DNA from: Sphingomonadales bacterium
GTDB lineage: Bacteria; Pseudomonadota; Alphaproteobacteria; Sphingomonadales; Sphingomonadaceae
Length of the DNA stretch: 6,299 nt
Direction: 5' to 3'
Assembly: GCA_027486275.1 (NCBI GenBank)
Contig: JAIXPM010000015.1
Span: forward strand, 1-6,299
This document shows, piece by piece, positions 1-5,996 of the stretch. Position numbers and translations under genes: made by a program. The notes under the pieces are model-generated. The model made no database searches, was not told the origin of the DNA, and saw only the letters and a program-made list of their open reading frames with translations. Positions within the stretch are counted from its first letter, which is position 1; every line of letters starts with the position of its first letter.

Positions 1-179
1 TCCTGTGTCAGCACGCCCTTGCTGACCTGACGCGCCATGTTCTTCGCAATCGTCGCCTTGGCCGCCTCGCAGCGCGCCATCGCCACGTCCGACAGGATCA
101 CGTCATAACCGGCCTGAGAGGCCACATGGGCGATGCCATTGCCCATCAGGCCCGCACCGATCACGCCGATTGTCTGCAT
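1..179 (-). CDS. 3-hydroxyacyl-CoA (3-hydroxybutyryl-CoA) dehydrogenase, N-terminal part
   Basis: Only the first 59 residues are in the window; the gene continues past position 1. The protein opens MQTIGVIGAGLMGNGIAHVA, a Rossmann-fold dinucleotide-binding start with the GxGxxG pattern (G8-A-G10-L-M-G13). Near residues 26-32 (DVILSDV) an acidic residue follows beta-strand 2, as expected for NAD binding. This layout is typical of the short, stand-alone 3-hydroxybutyryl-CoA dehydrogenase family, which oxidises 3-hydroxyacyl-CoA to 3-ketoacyl-CoA with NAD+ in beta-oxidation or butyrate/PHB metabolism in the cytoplasm. The ATG is supported by a purine-rich AAGGGAGAG at 184-192, ending 4 nt before the start. 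It lies 75 bp downstream of the phytase-like gene on the same strand, but a hairpin sits between them, so it may be transcribed separately. The C-terminal catalytic domain is not visible, so substrate chain length cannot be judged. Confidence 0.88.
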   Translation of the reverse strand, partial: MQTIGVIGAGLMGNGIAHVASQAGYDVILSDVAMARCEAAKATIAKNMARQVSKGVLTQ

Positions 180-219
180 GTCGCTCTCCCTTGATTTGTG
201 GGAGACGCCTTAGCCGTTG

Positions 220-249
220 TCGCGGCTCCGGCAAATGCCGAAGCCGCGA
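220..249 (-). terminator. Hairpin just after the phytase-like gene, possible terminator
   Basis: Positions 220-232 and 237-249 are complementary around a 4-nt loop (233-236). Read as minus-strand RNA this is a 13-bp stem, because positions 241 and 228 form a U-G wobble. Read as plus-strand RNA the same pair is a C-A mismatch. The hairpin begins 5 nt after the stop codon of the minus-strand gene. There is no U-tract after it; a short T run lies before it instead. It may therefore be a Rho-assisted end, an mRNA 3'-end stabiliser or an attenuator rather than a textbook intrinsic terminator. Confidence 0.45.
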
Positions 250-254
250 AAAAC

Positions 255-1718
255 TCAGGCAGCGACCGTGGCGCGGCGGCGACGGCGCATGGCGGCCCCG
301 GTCAAGCCAAAGCCGGCGATCAGCATCGCCCAGCTCGCCGGTTCCGGCACGCCCAGCAGCGAGGCATCAAACAGCGCGACATCGGCCCCGGTCACGGCAA
401 AGCTGTAGAGCCGCGACGGCACCAGCGCCTGGCCGTTGGGGCACACCCCGCCCAGCGCGACCTGGGTGAAGGCGGTGCCGCCATCGGTGCACACGTCAAA
501 CTGCACATTGCTGCCGTTCTGGGTAACCGAAAAATCATTGTCCGTGGCCAGCAGCAGCGAAAAGCCGCCGCCCGCGAGCCGCGGCCCAATGGCGAGGCCT
601 TCCAGTTTTTCCGGCAGGATGGTTTCGCCGGCCGCCAGCAGCGCAGCCTGCACATCAAGGAACAGCAACTTGCTCACAGCCGTCACGCCGTTCGGCAGGC
701 TGTTGCTGCCGGCAAAGCTGGTGCCCGAAACATCGGTCGCGCCGGCCAGATCGATGAGATAAACGCGCTTGCTGCCCACGTCGCCATTGGGTGTGATCAG
801 ATTGTCCGGCCCCTGGCCGCGATTGTCGCGCTCGATCACCAGGAAGCTGGTGCCGCCGATCCAGGTGATCGACGACACGCCGATGCTGCGGCCCTGATTG
901 GTCGCTGTGAAATCCACCGTCGTGCGGCTGTTGATATCGGCGATGCTTTCTAGCTGATAGGCGAACTGGCCCGTCGATTGCCCGGTGGCGACATCAAACT
1001 GCACGATGCGCAGATTCTGGCTGCGGCGGCCATCGTTGTTCGAACCTTCGTTGACCAGCGGATCCTGCAGGATGCCCCACGCGGTCTTGCCGTCGCCGGA
1101 AATCGTCAGGCCTTCATAGCCACGATTGTCCTGCCGGCCCGACGTGATGGTGGGCCGACCATTGGCGAAATCCGGGCTGCCACCCGCCAGCGGCAGCACG
1201 TTCGCAGGCTGGGTGAAGGCGCGGATGAACACGCCCTTGTTGTTGGTTTCATACACCGACGGGCCATATTCATCGGCCACGAGGAAATTCCCGTTCGGCA
1301 GGCGCACAATGCCTTCGGAATCCAGCGCCGAACCGAGCACGCCAACACCGCCGGGCAGGCGGCTGGGGTTCAGCCCGCTGTAGACCTGACCATTGGCTTG
1401 TTTGAACGCGATGGTATCGACAACGCGGAAATTGCTGATCGCGCCATTGGCCGCGGTATCCACTTTGAAGGCTTCGATGCGCGGCGCCCAATCGATGGTG
1501 CCGCCGCCGGGACCGCGATCGCTGATGCCGTAAAACAGCCGCCGGCTGGAATCGTAAACCATATCCGATCCAAAGCTGAGGCGGTTGAGATTGGGGCCGA
1601 CGCCCAGATTTGACAGATCGGTGGCATCACCAGCGACCTCGATCTTGCCAGCAAAGGTGACAGCAGCCGAAGCTGGAACCGCAGCCAGAACGGCGGCCGC
1701 AAGAAGCATGAAGCGCAT
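255..1718 (-). CDS. Secreted esterase-like/phytase-like domain protein with PEPxxWA-CTERM sorting tail
   Basis: 487 residues. Residues 1-18 form a Sec signal peptide (Arg2, hydrophobic core, PASA cleavage site before A19). The body, about 20-445, matches the 'esterase-like activity of phytase' family. Its landmarks are the LDSEGI stretch (132-137), LVADEYGPSVYE (146-157), NRGYEGL (198-204), VIERDNRGQG (294-303), KLEGLAIG (371-378) and ATDNDF (391-396). Such proteins are predicted beta-propellers with uncertain substrates; phosphate-ester or other ester hydrolysis is only inferred from the family name. The end carries VPEPASWAM (457-465), a short hydrophobic helix and RRRRR (478-482), the three parts of a PEP-CTERM signal. 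That predicts export, then processing by an exosortase-type enzyme encoded elsewhere. C410 and C425 could form a disulfide in the periplasm. The start is supported by AAAGGGGAAA upstream, with AGGGG ending 7 nt before the ATG. The next gene upstream is divergent, so this gene should have its own promoter. Confidence 0.9.
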   Translation of the reverse strand: MRFMLLAAAVLAAVPASAAVTFAGKIEVAGDATDLSNLGVGPNLNRLSFGSDMVYDSSRRLFYGISDRGPGGGTIDWAPRIEAFKVDTAANGAISNFRVVDTIAFKQANGQVYSGLNPSRLPGGVGVLGSALDSEGIVRLPNGNFLVADEYGPSVYETNNKGVFIRAFTQPANVLPLAGGSPDFANGRPTITSGRQDNRGYEGLTISGDGKTAWGILQDPLVNEGSNNDGRRSQNLRIVQFDVATGQSTGQFAYQLESIADINSRTTVDFTATNQGRSIGVSSITWIGGTSFLVIERDNRGQGPDNLITPNGDVGSKRVYLIDLAGATDVSGTSFAGSNSLPNGVTAVSKLLFLDVQAALLAAGETILPEKLEGLAIGPRLAGGGFSLLLATDNDFSVTQNGSNVQFDVCTDGGTAFTQVALGGVCPNGQALVPSRLYSFAVTGADVALFDASLLGVPEPASWAMLIAGFGLTGAAMRRRRRATVAA

Positions 1719-1747
1719 GGCATTTCCCCTTTGTTAACGCCCAGAAG

Positions 1748-1755
1748 TTAACCAT
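1748..1755 (+). promoter_or_regulatory. TTAACCAT, possible CtrA-type half site
   Basis: TTAACCAT is the short form of the motif bound by the alphaproteobacterial cell-cycle regulator CtrA. It sits in the 144-bp divergent spacer between the phytase-like gene and the SDR gene, 30 bp upstream of the phytase-like start. The surrounding DNA has GTTAAC twice (1733-1738 and 1747-1752). The spacing between the two TTAA cores is 10 bp, not the 7 bp of the full CtrA consensus. A single 8-mer is weak evidence, so this is only a candidate. Confidence 0.2.
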
Positions 1756-1827
1756 CACGCATGACGGTGGCGCGACAGTTTGATTGCAAAAGCGTGACAG
1801 GCCGGAAGGCTGGCGTGCGGCCGGGGC

Positions 1828-1856
1828 TTGACCGGGCCGACTGCCAAACCGATAGC
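1828..1856 (+). promoter_or_regulatory. Candidate promoter of the SDR gene, placing transcription start at the ATG
   Basis: TTGACC (1828-1833) is a good -35 element. After a 17-bp spacer comes GATAGC (1851-1856), which keeps the central ATA of a -10 box but matches only 3 of 6 consensus bases. Seven nucleotides after the -10 is the A of the SDR start codon (1863). The geometry predicts transcription beginning at or next to the start codon, which would explain the absence of a ribosome binding site. Confidence 0.4.
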
Positions 1857-1862
1857 CCGGTC

Positions 1863-2642
1863 ATGAACCGTCTGATTGGCAAGACCGCCCTCATCACCGG
1901 CGCGGCGCGCGGCATCGGCGAAGCCATCGCCCGCCGTTTTGCCGCGGAAGGGGCGTTGGTGTGGGTGACGGATATCGATCCCGCTGCCAAGGCCGTGGCG
2001 GACAGCATCGGCGGGCACTTTGCCTTGCTCGATGTCACCGACGAAGCGGCGTGGGATTTGGTGATGGCTGACGTCGGCGCGCTCGATATCCTCGTCAACA
2101 ACGCCGGCATCACCGGGTTCGAAGGCGCGCCGGCCGCGCATAATCCCGAACATGCCAGCCTGGCCGATTGGCGGCATGTCCACGCCGTGAATCTTGATGG
2201 CACCTTCCTCGGCTGCCGCGCCGCGATCAGGGCCATGCGGCCGGCGGGCAAGGGCAGCATCATCAATATCTCGTCACGCTCCGGCATCGTCGGCATCCCG
2301 GCGGCGGCGGCCTATGCAAGTTCCAAGGCGGCGGTCAGGAACCACAGCAAATCGGTGGCCTTGTGGTGCGCGCAGGCTGGCCTCGCCATCCGCTGCAATT
2401 CCATCCACCCAGCCGCGATCATGACGCCGATGTGGGAACCGATGCTGGGTTCAACGCCGGCGGAACGTGAAGCCGCGATCAAGGCCTTCGTTGCCGACAC
2501 GCCGCTGAAACGCTTCGGCACGGCAGATGAAGTCGCCGCCATGGCCGCCTTTCTTGCCGCCGATGAAAGCGCCTATGTAACCGGCAGCGAATTCCACATT
2601 GATGGCGGAATCCTGGCTGGATCGGCCGCATCACCTGAGTGA
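1863..2642 (+). CDS. SDR-family NAD(P)-dependent oxidoreductase
   Basis: 259 residues, the usual size of a classical short-chain dehydrogenase/reductase. The cofactor motif TGAARGIG is at 12-19. Asp37, at the end of beta-strand 2 (VTDID), favours NAD(H) over NADP(H). NNAG is at 79-82, and the catalytic set is N110, S138, Y151 and K155 (YASSK). The C-terminal GSEFHIDGG (241-249) is also standard. After the active site the family's usual P-G turn reads [10 protein letters not shown] (182-191), typical of a subgroup with alcohol or hydroxysteroid-type substrates. The actual substrate cannot be read from sequence. The open frame extends upstream to an ATG at 1761, but the added 34 residues are unlike SDR sequence, and the fold starts naturally at [13 protein letters not shown]. 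No Shine-Dalgarno precedes 1863, and a candidate promoter lies directly upstream. The gene stands alone: the gene before it is divergent, and 124 bp separate it from the lipoprotein gene. Confidence 0.9.
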   Translation: MNRLIGKTALITGAARGIGEAIARRFAAEGALVWVTDIDPAAKAVADSIGGHFALLDVTDEAAWDLVMADVGALDILVNNAGITGFEGAPAAHNPEHASLADWRHVHAVNLDGTFLGCRAAIRAMRPAGKGSIINISSRSGIVGIPAAAAYASSKAAVRNHSKSVALWCAQAGLAIRCNSIHPAAIMTPMWEPMLGSTPAEREAAIKAFVADTPLKRFGTADEVAAMAAFLAADESAYVTGSEFHIDGGILAGSAASPE

Positions 2643-2687
2643 ACGCGACCAGTCCTAGCGAATTGATGGTGTATAAGATCAGAATCA

Positions 2688-2696
2688 TGGTACAAT
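2688..2696 (+). promoter_or_regulatory. Extended -10 element upstream of the lipoprotein gene (candidate)
   Basis: TGGTACAAT combines a TGn extension with TACAAT, a 5-of-6 match to the -10 consensus. It lies in the AT-richer 124-bp spacer (2643-2766). No good -35 is found at 16-18 bp, although extended -10 promoters need one less. Transcription would start near 2703, giving a leader of about 64 nt. Confidence 0.3.
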
Positions 2697-2713
2697 GGCC
2701 ATGTTGTTACGCT

Positions 2714-2742
2714 TTGACTGGGCAACACCCGACGTGACCAAT
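2714..2742 (+). promoter_or_regulatory. Candidate -35/-10 promoter for the lipoprotein gene
   Basis: TTGACT (2714-2719, 5 of 6 matches to the -35 consensus) is followed 17 bp later by ACCAAT (2737-2742, 3 of 6). The predicted start near 2749 would leave a short leader containing the GAGGA ribosome binding site at 2752-2756. This competes with the extended -10 candidate at 2688-2696, and either or both could be used. Confidence 0.33.
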
Positions 2743-2766
2743 CTTTGGTCTGAGGATTAAAAGCTC

Positions 2767-3084
2767 ATGAAAACATTCACCCGCATCTTGATTCTTGGCG
2801 CTGCATCACTTGCCTTGGCTGCCTGTTCGCAGACGACCAAGGAAGAAACCAACGAAGCCGCCAATTCGGCCGCCGATGATACCGCTGCCAATGCCGAAAA
2901 GGCTGGCGACGCGATCGAAAAGGCCGGTGACAATGCCAGCGCTGCCATCGACAAGGCCGGCGAAAACGCCAGCGATGCCATGGAGAAGGCCGGCGACAAG
3001 GCCGCTGCTTCGGCAGCCGAGGCCAAGCAGAACACTGGCGAGGCCATCGAAGAAGTTGGCAAGGACATGCAGCAGCCGAAATAA
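2767..3084 (+). CDS. Small alanine-rich lipoprotein with 11-residue helical repeats
   Basis: 105 residues. Residues 1-19 are a lipoprotein signal peptide (K2, R6, hydrophobic core) ending in the lipobox LAAC (17-20). C20 should be lipidated. Residue 21 is Ser rather than Asp, which under the Enterobacteria rule suggests the outer membrane. The mature part is almost entirely Ala, Glu, Lys, Asp, Asn and Gly. It contains tandem units starting EKAG/DKAG: a short unit at 44-50, then full 11-residue units at 51-61, 62-72 and 73-83. The repeat pattern predicts a long amphipathic helix or coiled coil, like LEA/YtxH-type or Lpp-like small proteins. There is no Cys apart from C20 and no catalytic motif. 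Function is unknown; an envelope stress or structural role is a guess. The start is backed by GAGGA (2752-2756), 10 nt before the ATG. It is a single-gene unit with its own spacer upstream and a strong terminator downstream. Confidence 0.85.
   Translation: MKTFTRILILGAASLALAACSQTTKEETNEAANSAADDTAANAEKAGDAIEKAGDNASAAIDKAGENASDAMEKAGDKAAASAAEAKQNTGEAIEEVGKDMQQPK
2896..3015 (+). repeat. Degenerate 33-bp tandem repeat within the lipoprotein gene
   Basis: A partial 21-bp unit (2896-2916) is followed by three 33-bp units (2917-2949, 2950-2982, 2983-3015). Each begins GAAAAGGC, GACAAGGC or GAGAAGGC. Differences between units are mostly synonymous or conservative (E/D, N/K), so the repeat is kept at protein level and is old enough to have diverged. 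Confidence 0.75.
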
Positions 3085-3104
3085 CGGCAACTGCTGAACA
3101 AATT

Positions 3105-3142
3105 GGGGGCAGCCCGGCCACGCGGTCAGGCTGCCCCTTTTT
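3105..3142 (+). terminator. Intrinsic terminator between convergent genes
   Basis: GGGGCAGCC (3106-3114) pairs perfectly with GGCTGCCCC (3129-3137) around a 14-nt loop, followed by TTTTT (3138-3142). This is a clear Rho-independent terminator for the lipoprotein gene, 21 nt past its stop. The same stem lies 3 nt beyond the end of the opposing acyl-CoA synthetase gene. Read on the minus strand it is followed by CAATTTG, a weaker U-rich tail, so it probably also ends that transcript. Confidence 0.88.
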
Positions 3143-3145
3143 GCG

Positions 3146-4711
3146 TCAGTTCACCTTTCGCTCCCGCCCGGCCCAGAACGGCTCACGCAGGTCCTTCTTC
3201 AGGATCTTGCCGCTGGGATTGCGCGGCAGTTCAGCAATGAAGTCCACCGATTTGGGGACCTTGAACCCGGCGATGCGTTCCCGGGCGAAGGCGATCAGCT
3301 CCTCCGGCGTCACATCGTGCTTCTTCACCACGATCGCCTTCACCGCCTCGCCCCACTTGTCATCCGGCACGCCGATCACGGCACAATCGGCCACCGCCGG
3401 GTGCTCGTGCAGGGCGTTTTCCACTTCGGCCGGATAGATATTCTCCGCGCCCGAAACGATCATGTCCTTCACGCGGTCATGGATATAAAGATAGCCATCT
3501 TCATCCAGGTAGCCAGCGTCTCCCGTCAGATACCAGCCGTCCACCACGGCCTTGGCGGTGGCTTCGGGTTTGCCATGATAACCGCTCATCACGCTCACCG
3601 ATTTGATGCAGATCTCCCCCACCTGCCCCGGCGCCAGTTCGTGGCCATCGCCGTCGATGATCTTCACCTGGTTGCCAGGAAACGGCTTGCCGCAACCGCG
3701 CATGCGGGCGTTGCCGGCGGGATCATGATCATACGGCGGCAAATAGACGACCGTGCCGCAGGTTTCGGTGGCGCCATAGCACTGGATGAAGCCGGCATTG
3801 GGAAACGCCGCCATCGACCGGCGCAGCACATCAAGCGGAATCGGCGAGGCGCCATAGTAAAGCTCGGTCATGGCGGTGAGATCGGCCGGCACGGCTTCCA
3901 GATACTGGCAGATGGCCAGCAGCACGGCCGGAACGGCAAACATGCGGGTGATGCGTTCCCTGGCGATGGCGTTCACCATGCCCGGCACATCGGGGCGCGG
4001 CAAAATCACCATCGTGGCGCCGGCCTCCAGCGCGTGCAGCGCCCAGCCGCTGCCACCGATGTGGAACAGCGGCATGGCGACCAGCGCCACGTCATGCTCG
4101 TCCCAGCGGCCCCAGTCCTCCCCGGTCAGCCGGCCCTTTTCGATGGTGCCGAGCAGCTGACGGTGGCTGAGCAGCGCGCCCTTGGGAAAGCCGGTGGTGC
4201 CGCTGGTGTAAAGCTGCAGCGCGACATCATCCGGGGTCATGGCGGGCATGACATCATCAGCGGCATGGCCCGCAATCCAATCGGCAAAGGCCGGGCGGCG
4301 CTCGAACGGCGCATCGAGCAAGATCACGGTCTTCAGATCGGTCGTGGCTCGCGCTTCGTCCACCAGCGGCAGGAAACCAGTTTCCGAAACGATGATGCCG
4401 ATGCCCGCATCCGACAGGATATAGGCGATTTCGCGCGCCACCAGCCGGGCATTGATCGCCACCAGCACCGCACCCAGCCGGAAACAGGCGCACATCAGCG
4501 TGACATAATCGGGATGGTTCAGCGCCAGCCAGCCAACCCGGTCACCCTTCCCCACCCCGGCGCTGCGCAGCGCCGCCACCGTTTGCAGCACGCGTTCATG
4601 CAGATCGCCATAGCTCCACACCGCGCCGTCCACGCGGATGGCCGGCTTGTGCGGTGCGCTGGCGGCATGATGCCCGGTCAACGCCGCCAAGGTCGTGAAA
4701 TTGCTGTCCAT
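3146..4711 (-). CDS. AMP-forming long/medium-chain acyl-CoA synthetase (class I adenylate-forming enzyme)
   Basis: 521 residues, normal for FadD/fatty-acyl-CoA ligase-like enzymes of the ANL superfamily, which activate a carboxylic acid with ATP and then CoA. The core motifs are intact and in order. The P-loop YTSGTTGFPKG is at 168-178, the PLFHIGG region at 214-220, YGATE at 312-316 and YLTGD at 394-398. The hinge and A8 motif DRVKDMIVSGAENIYPAEVE spans 412-431, and the A10 motif PRNPSGKILKK at 496-506 has catalytic Lys502. The chosen ATG at 4711 has an excellent GGGGAGGA (4717-4724), 5 nt upstream. A longer frame reaching 4783 adds 24 residues of no family likeness and has no better ribosome site. 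The AENIYP signature fits acyl-CoA ligases rather than peptide-synthetase domains; the exact acid is not determinable. The gene is convergent with the lipoprotein gene and divergent from yggT, so it is transcribed alone. Confidence 0.92.
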   Translation of the reverse strand: MDSNFTTLAALTGHHAASAPHKPAIRVDGAVWSYGDLHERVLQTVAALRSAGVGKGDRVGWLALNHPDYVTLMCACFRLGAVLVAINARLVAREIAYILSDAGIGIIVSETGFLPLVDEARATTDLKTVILLDAPFERRPAFADWIAGHAADDVMPAMTPDDVALQLYTSGTTGFPKGALLSHRQLLGTIEKGRLTGEDWGRWDEHDVALVAMPLFHIGGSGWALHALEAGATMVILPRPDVPGMVNAIARERITRMFAVPAVLLAICQYLEAVPADLTAMTELYYGASPIPLDVLRRSMAAFPNAGFIQCYGATETCGTVVYLPPYDHDPAGNARMRGCGKPFPGNQVKIIDGDGHELAPGQVGEICIKSVSVMSGYHGKPEATAKAVVDGWYLTGDAGYLDEDGYLYIHDRVKDMIVSGAENIYPAEVENALHEHPAVADCAVIGVPDDKWGEAVKAIVVKKHDVTPEELIAFARERIAGFKVPKSVDFIAELPRNPSGKILKKDLREPFWAGRERKVN

Positions 4712-4803
4712 GCCGGTCCTCCCCGAGGATTTTCTGCCCGAGGGGGCGCGATTTTGCCACTCTCCATTGCGGGAAGCAGCCACGGTCTGTAAGGGCCACC
4801 GCC

Positions 4804-5115
4804 ATGGATAATACGATCGTCGCCTTCGTGAATATCTTCACCATGATCACCGAAGTGGTGATCTGGGGCTTGATCGTTTGGGCGATCTCCAGCTGGCTGG
4901 TCGCCTTCAACGTGGTGAACACCCGTAACCGTTTTGTCAGCGGCGTGCTGGACGCGCTGGACAAGATCTATGGCCCGATGGTGCGCCCCATCCGCCGCAT
5001 CCTGCCGGATTTCGGCGGCATCGATCTGTCGCCGTTGGTACTGTGGCTGCTGCTGCGCGGCTTGCAGATCCTGGTGCCGGCGCTGGTGCTGGATTCGACA
5101 AGGCTGCTGCAATGA
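4804..5115 (+). CDS. YggT family membrane protein
   Basis: 103 residues, about one YggT repeat unit, as in many alphaproteobacteria (the enterobacterial protein has two). It has two predicted transmembrane helices, roughly 8-36 and 76-97. They are separated by a basic loop (R41, R43, K54, R61, R64, R65) that should face the cytoplasm. The family signature is visible as [21 protein letters not shown] (57-77): conserved P58, R61-P62, P68, then GGIDLSP leading into helix 2. Family members are inner-membrane proteins, linked in some bacteria to osmotic tolerance, cell division or envelope functions; the role here is not known. AAGGG (4791-4795), 8 nt before the ATG, supports the start. It is the first gene of an operon, overlapping folD by 4 nt (ATGA). 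Confidence 0.9.
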   Translation: MDNTIVAFVNIFTMITEVVIWGLIVWAISSWLVAFNVVNTRNRFVSGVLDALDKIYGPMVRPIRRILPDFGGIDLSPLVLWLLLRGLQILVPALVLDSTRLLQ

Positions 5116-5996
5116 GTGCTGTGCTGATTGACGGCAAGGCCCGCGCCGCCGCCCTGCGCGCCGAAGTGGCGACTGGTGTGGCCGCGTTCGTGGCCACCCA
5201 TGGCCGCGCACCGGGACTCACGGTCGTGCTGGTTGGCGATGATCCGGCCAGCGCGGTCTATGTCGGTTCCAAGGGCAAGGCCACGCGCGAAGCCGGGATG
5301 ATTTCGGGCGAATATCGCCTGCCGGCCGATACCAGCGAAGCCGATCTGCTCACCCTGGTGGCCACATTGAACGCCGATCCTGCAGTGGATGGCATCCTCG
5401 TCCAGATGCCGCTGCCGAAACAGATCGACAGTGATCGCGTGATTGCCGCCATCGATCCGGCCAAGGATGTCGATGGCCTGCACCCGATCAGCACCGGCCT
5501 GCTGGTCAGTGGCCGCGACGGGTTGGTGCCGTGCACGCCATCGGGCTGCATGCTGCTGATCAAGGAAGCATTTGGAGGCAGTTCGGGGGGCAACATCGCC
5601 GGCGCGGAAGCCGTGGTGATCGGCCGTTCGATCCTGGTCGGCAAGCCGATGGCCGCGCTGCTCACCAACGCCAGCGCCACCGTTACCGTTGCCCACAGCC
5701 GCACCCGCGATCTGGCCGGCCACGTGGCGCGCGCCGATATTGTTGTGGCCGCTGTTGGCATCCCCGGCATGGTGAAAGGCGAATGGATCAAGCCCGGCGC
5801 CTGCGTGATCGATGTCGGCATCAACCGCATCGCATTGCCCGATGGCAAGACGCGCCTTGTGGGCGACGTCGATTTCGAAGGCGCCATGGCTCGCGCCGGC
5901 TGGATCACACCGGTGCCCGGCGGCGTTGGCCCGATGACCATCGCTTGCCTGCTGGCCAACACGTTGAAGGCCGCGCGCGCCCGGGCTGGCGCGTGA
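5112..5996 (+). CDS. folD: Bifunctional methylenetetrahydrofolate dehydrogenase / methenyltetrahydrofolate cyclohydrolase
   Basis: 294 residues, standard length. FolD interconverts 5,10-methylene-, 5,10-methenyl- and 10-formyl-tetrahydrofolate, supplying one-carbon units for purine, thymidylate and formyl-methionine synthesis in the cytoplasm. Signature blocks are intact: [14 protein letters not shown] (41-54) with active-site Tyr50 and Lys54, GILVQMPLP (94-102) with Gln98, KDVDGLHP (118-125) with Asp121, and PCTPSGCM (140-147). The NADP-binding block [17 protein letters not shown] (168-184) and the C-terminal [12 protein letters not shown] (267-278) are also intact. The ATG at 5112 overlaps the yggT stop and is preceded by a modest AAGG (5100-5103). 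An in-frame ATG at 5043 would add 23 Ala/Gly-rich residues that belong to the yggT coding region, so I reject it. A glycine/serine-rich linker (GGSSGGN, 155-161) lies just before the nucleotide-binding block. Its stop overlaps the marC start by 4 nt, so all three genes should be translationally coupled. Confidence 0.96.
   Translation: MSAVLIDGKARAAALRAEVATGVAAFVATHGRAPGLTVVLVGDDPASAVYVGSKGKATREAGMISGEYRLPADTSEADLLTLVATLNADPAVDGILVQMPLPKQIDSDRVIAAIDPAKDVDGLHPISTGLLVSGRDGLVPCTPSGCMLLIKEAFGGSSGGNIAGAEAVVIGRSILVGKPMAALLTNASATVTVAHSRTRDLAGHVARADIVVAAVGIPGMVKGEWIKPGACVIDVGINRIALPDGKTRLVGDVDFEGAMARAGWITPVPGGVGPMTIACLLANTLKAARARAGA

Larger units (their letters stand above)
1719..1862. other. Divergent spacer between phytase-like and SDR genes
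   Basis: 144 bp that must carry start signals for both directions. On the plus strand it holds the TTGACC/GATAGC candidate and a TTAACCAT 8-mer. On the minus strand I find only the AAAGGGGAAA ribosome site near 1723-1732 and no convincing -35/-10 pair. No coding signal is visible beyond the rejected upstream extension of the SDR frame. Confidence 0.6.

Noticed and set aside
198..953. A 251-codon plus-strand open frame opposite the phytase-like gene
   Set aside because: Low-complexity Ala/Arg/Gln composition, no domain, no ribosome site. It is antisense to a well-supported secreted protein.
1761..1862. N-terminal extension of the SDR protein by 34 residues
   Set aside because: The sequence is not SDR-like and the start has no ribosome site. 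Classical SDRs begin a few residues before the TGxxxGIG motif, as at 1863.
2686..2703. CATGG...CCATG inverted repeat after the SDR gene as a terminator
   Set aside because: Only a 5-bp stem with no U-tract, and it overlaps the extended -10 candidate. I see no convincing terminator for the SDR gene.
2666..2737. A 23-codon frame (MVYKIRIMVQWPCC...) in the spacer before the lipoprotein gene
   Set aside because: No ribosome binding site, and it overlaps the candidate promoter elements. Its length is easily explained by chance.
3317..4792. A 491-codon open frame on the plus strand opposite the acyl-CoA synthetase gene
   Set aside because: The translation is rich in His, Arg, Gln and Gly and has no recognisable family. 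It is the usual antisense shadow of a high-GC gene. The minus-strand frame has all ANL motifs and a strong ribosome site.
4767..4795. TTGCGG-17-TAAGGG as a promoter for yggT
   Set aside because: The -10 matches poorly, and TAAGGG is better read as part of the ribosome binding site AAGGG. The yggT promoter is not identified.
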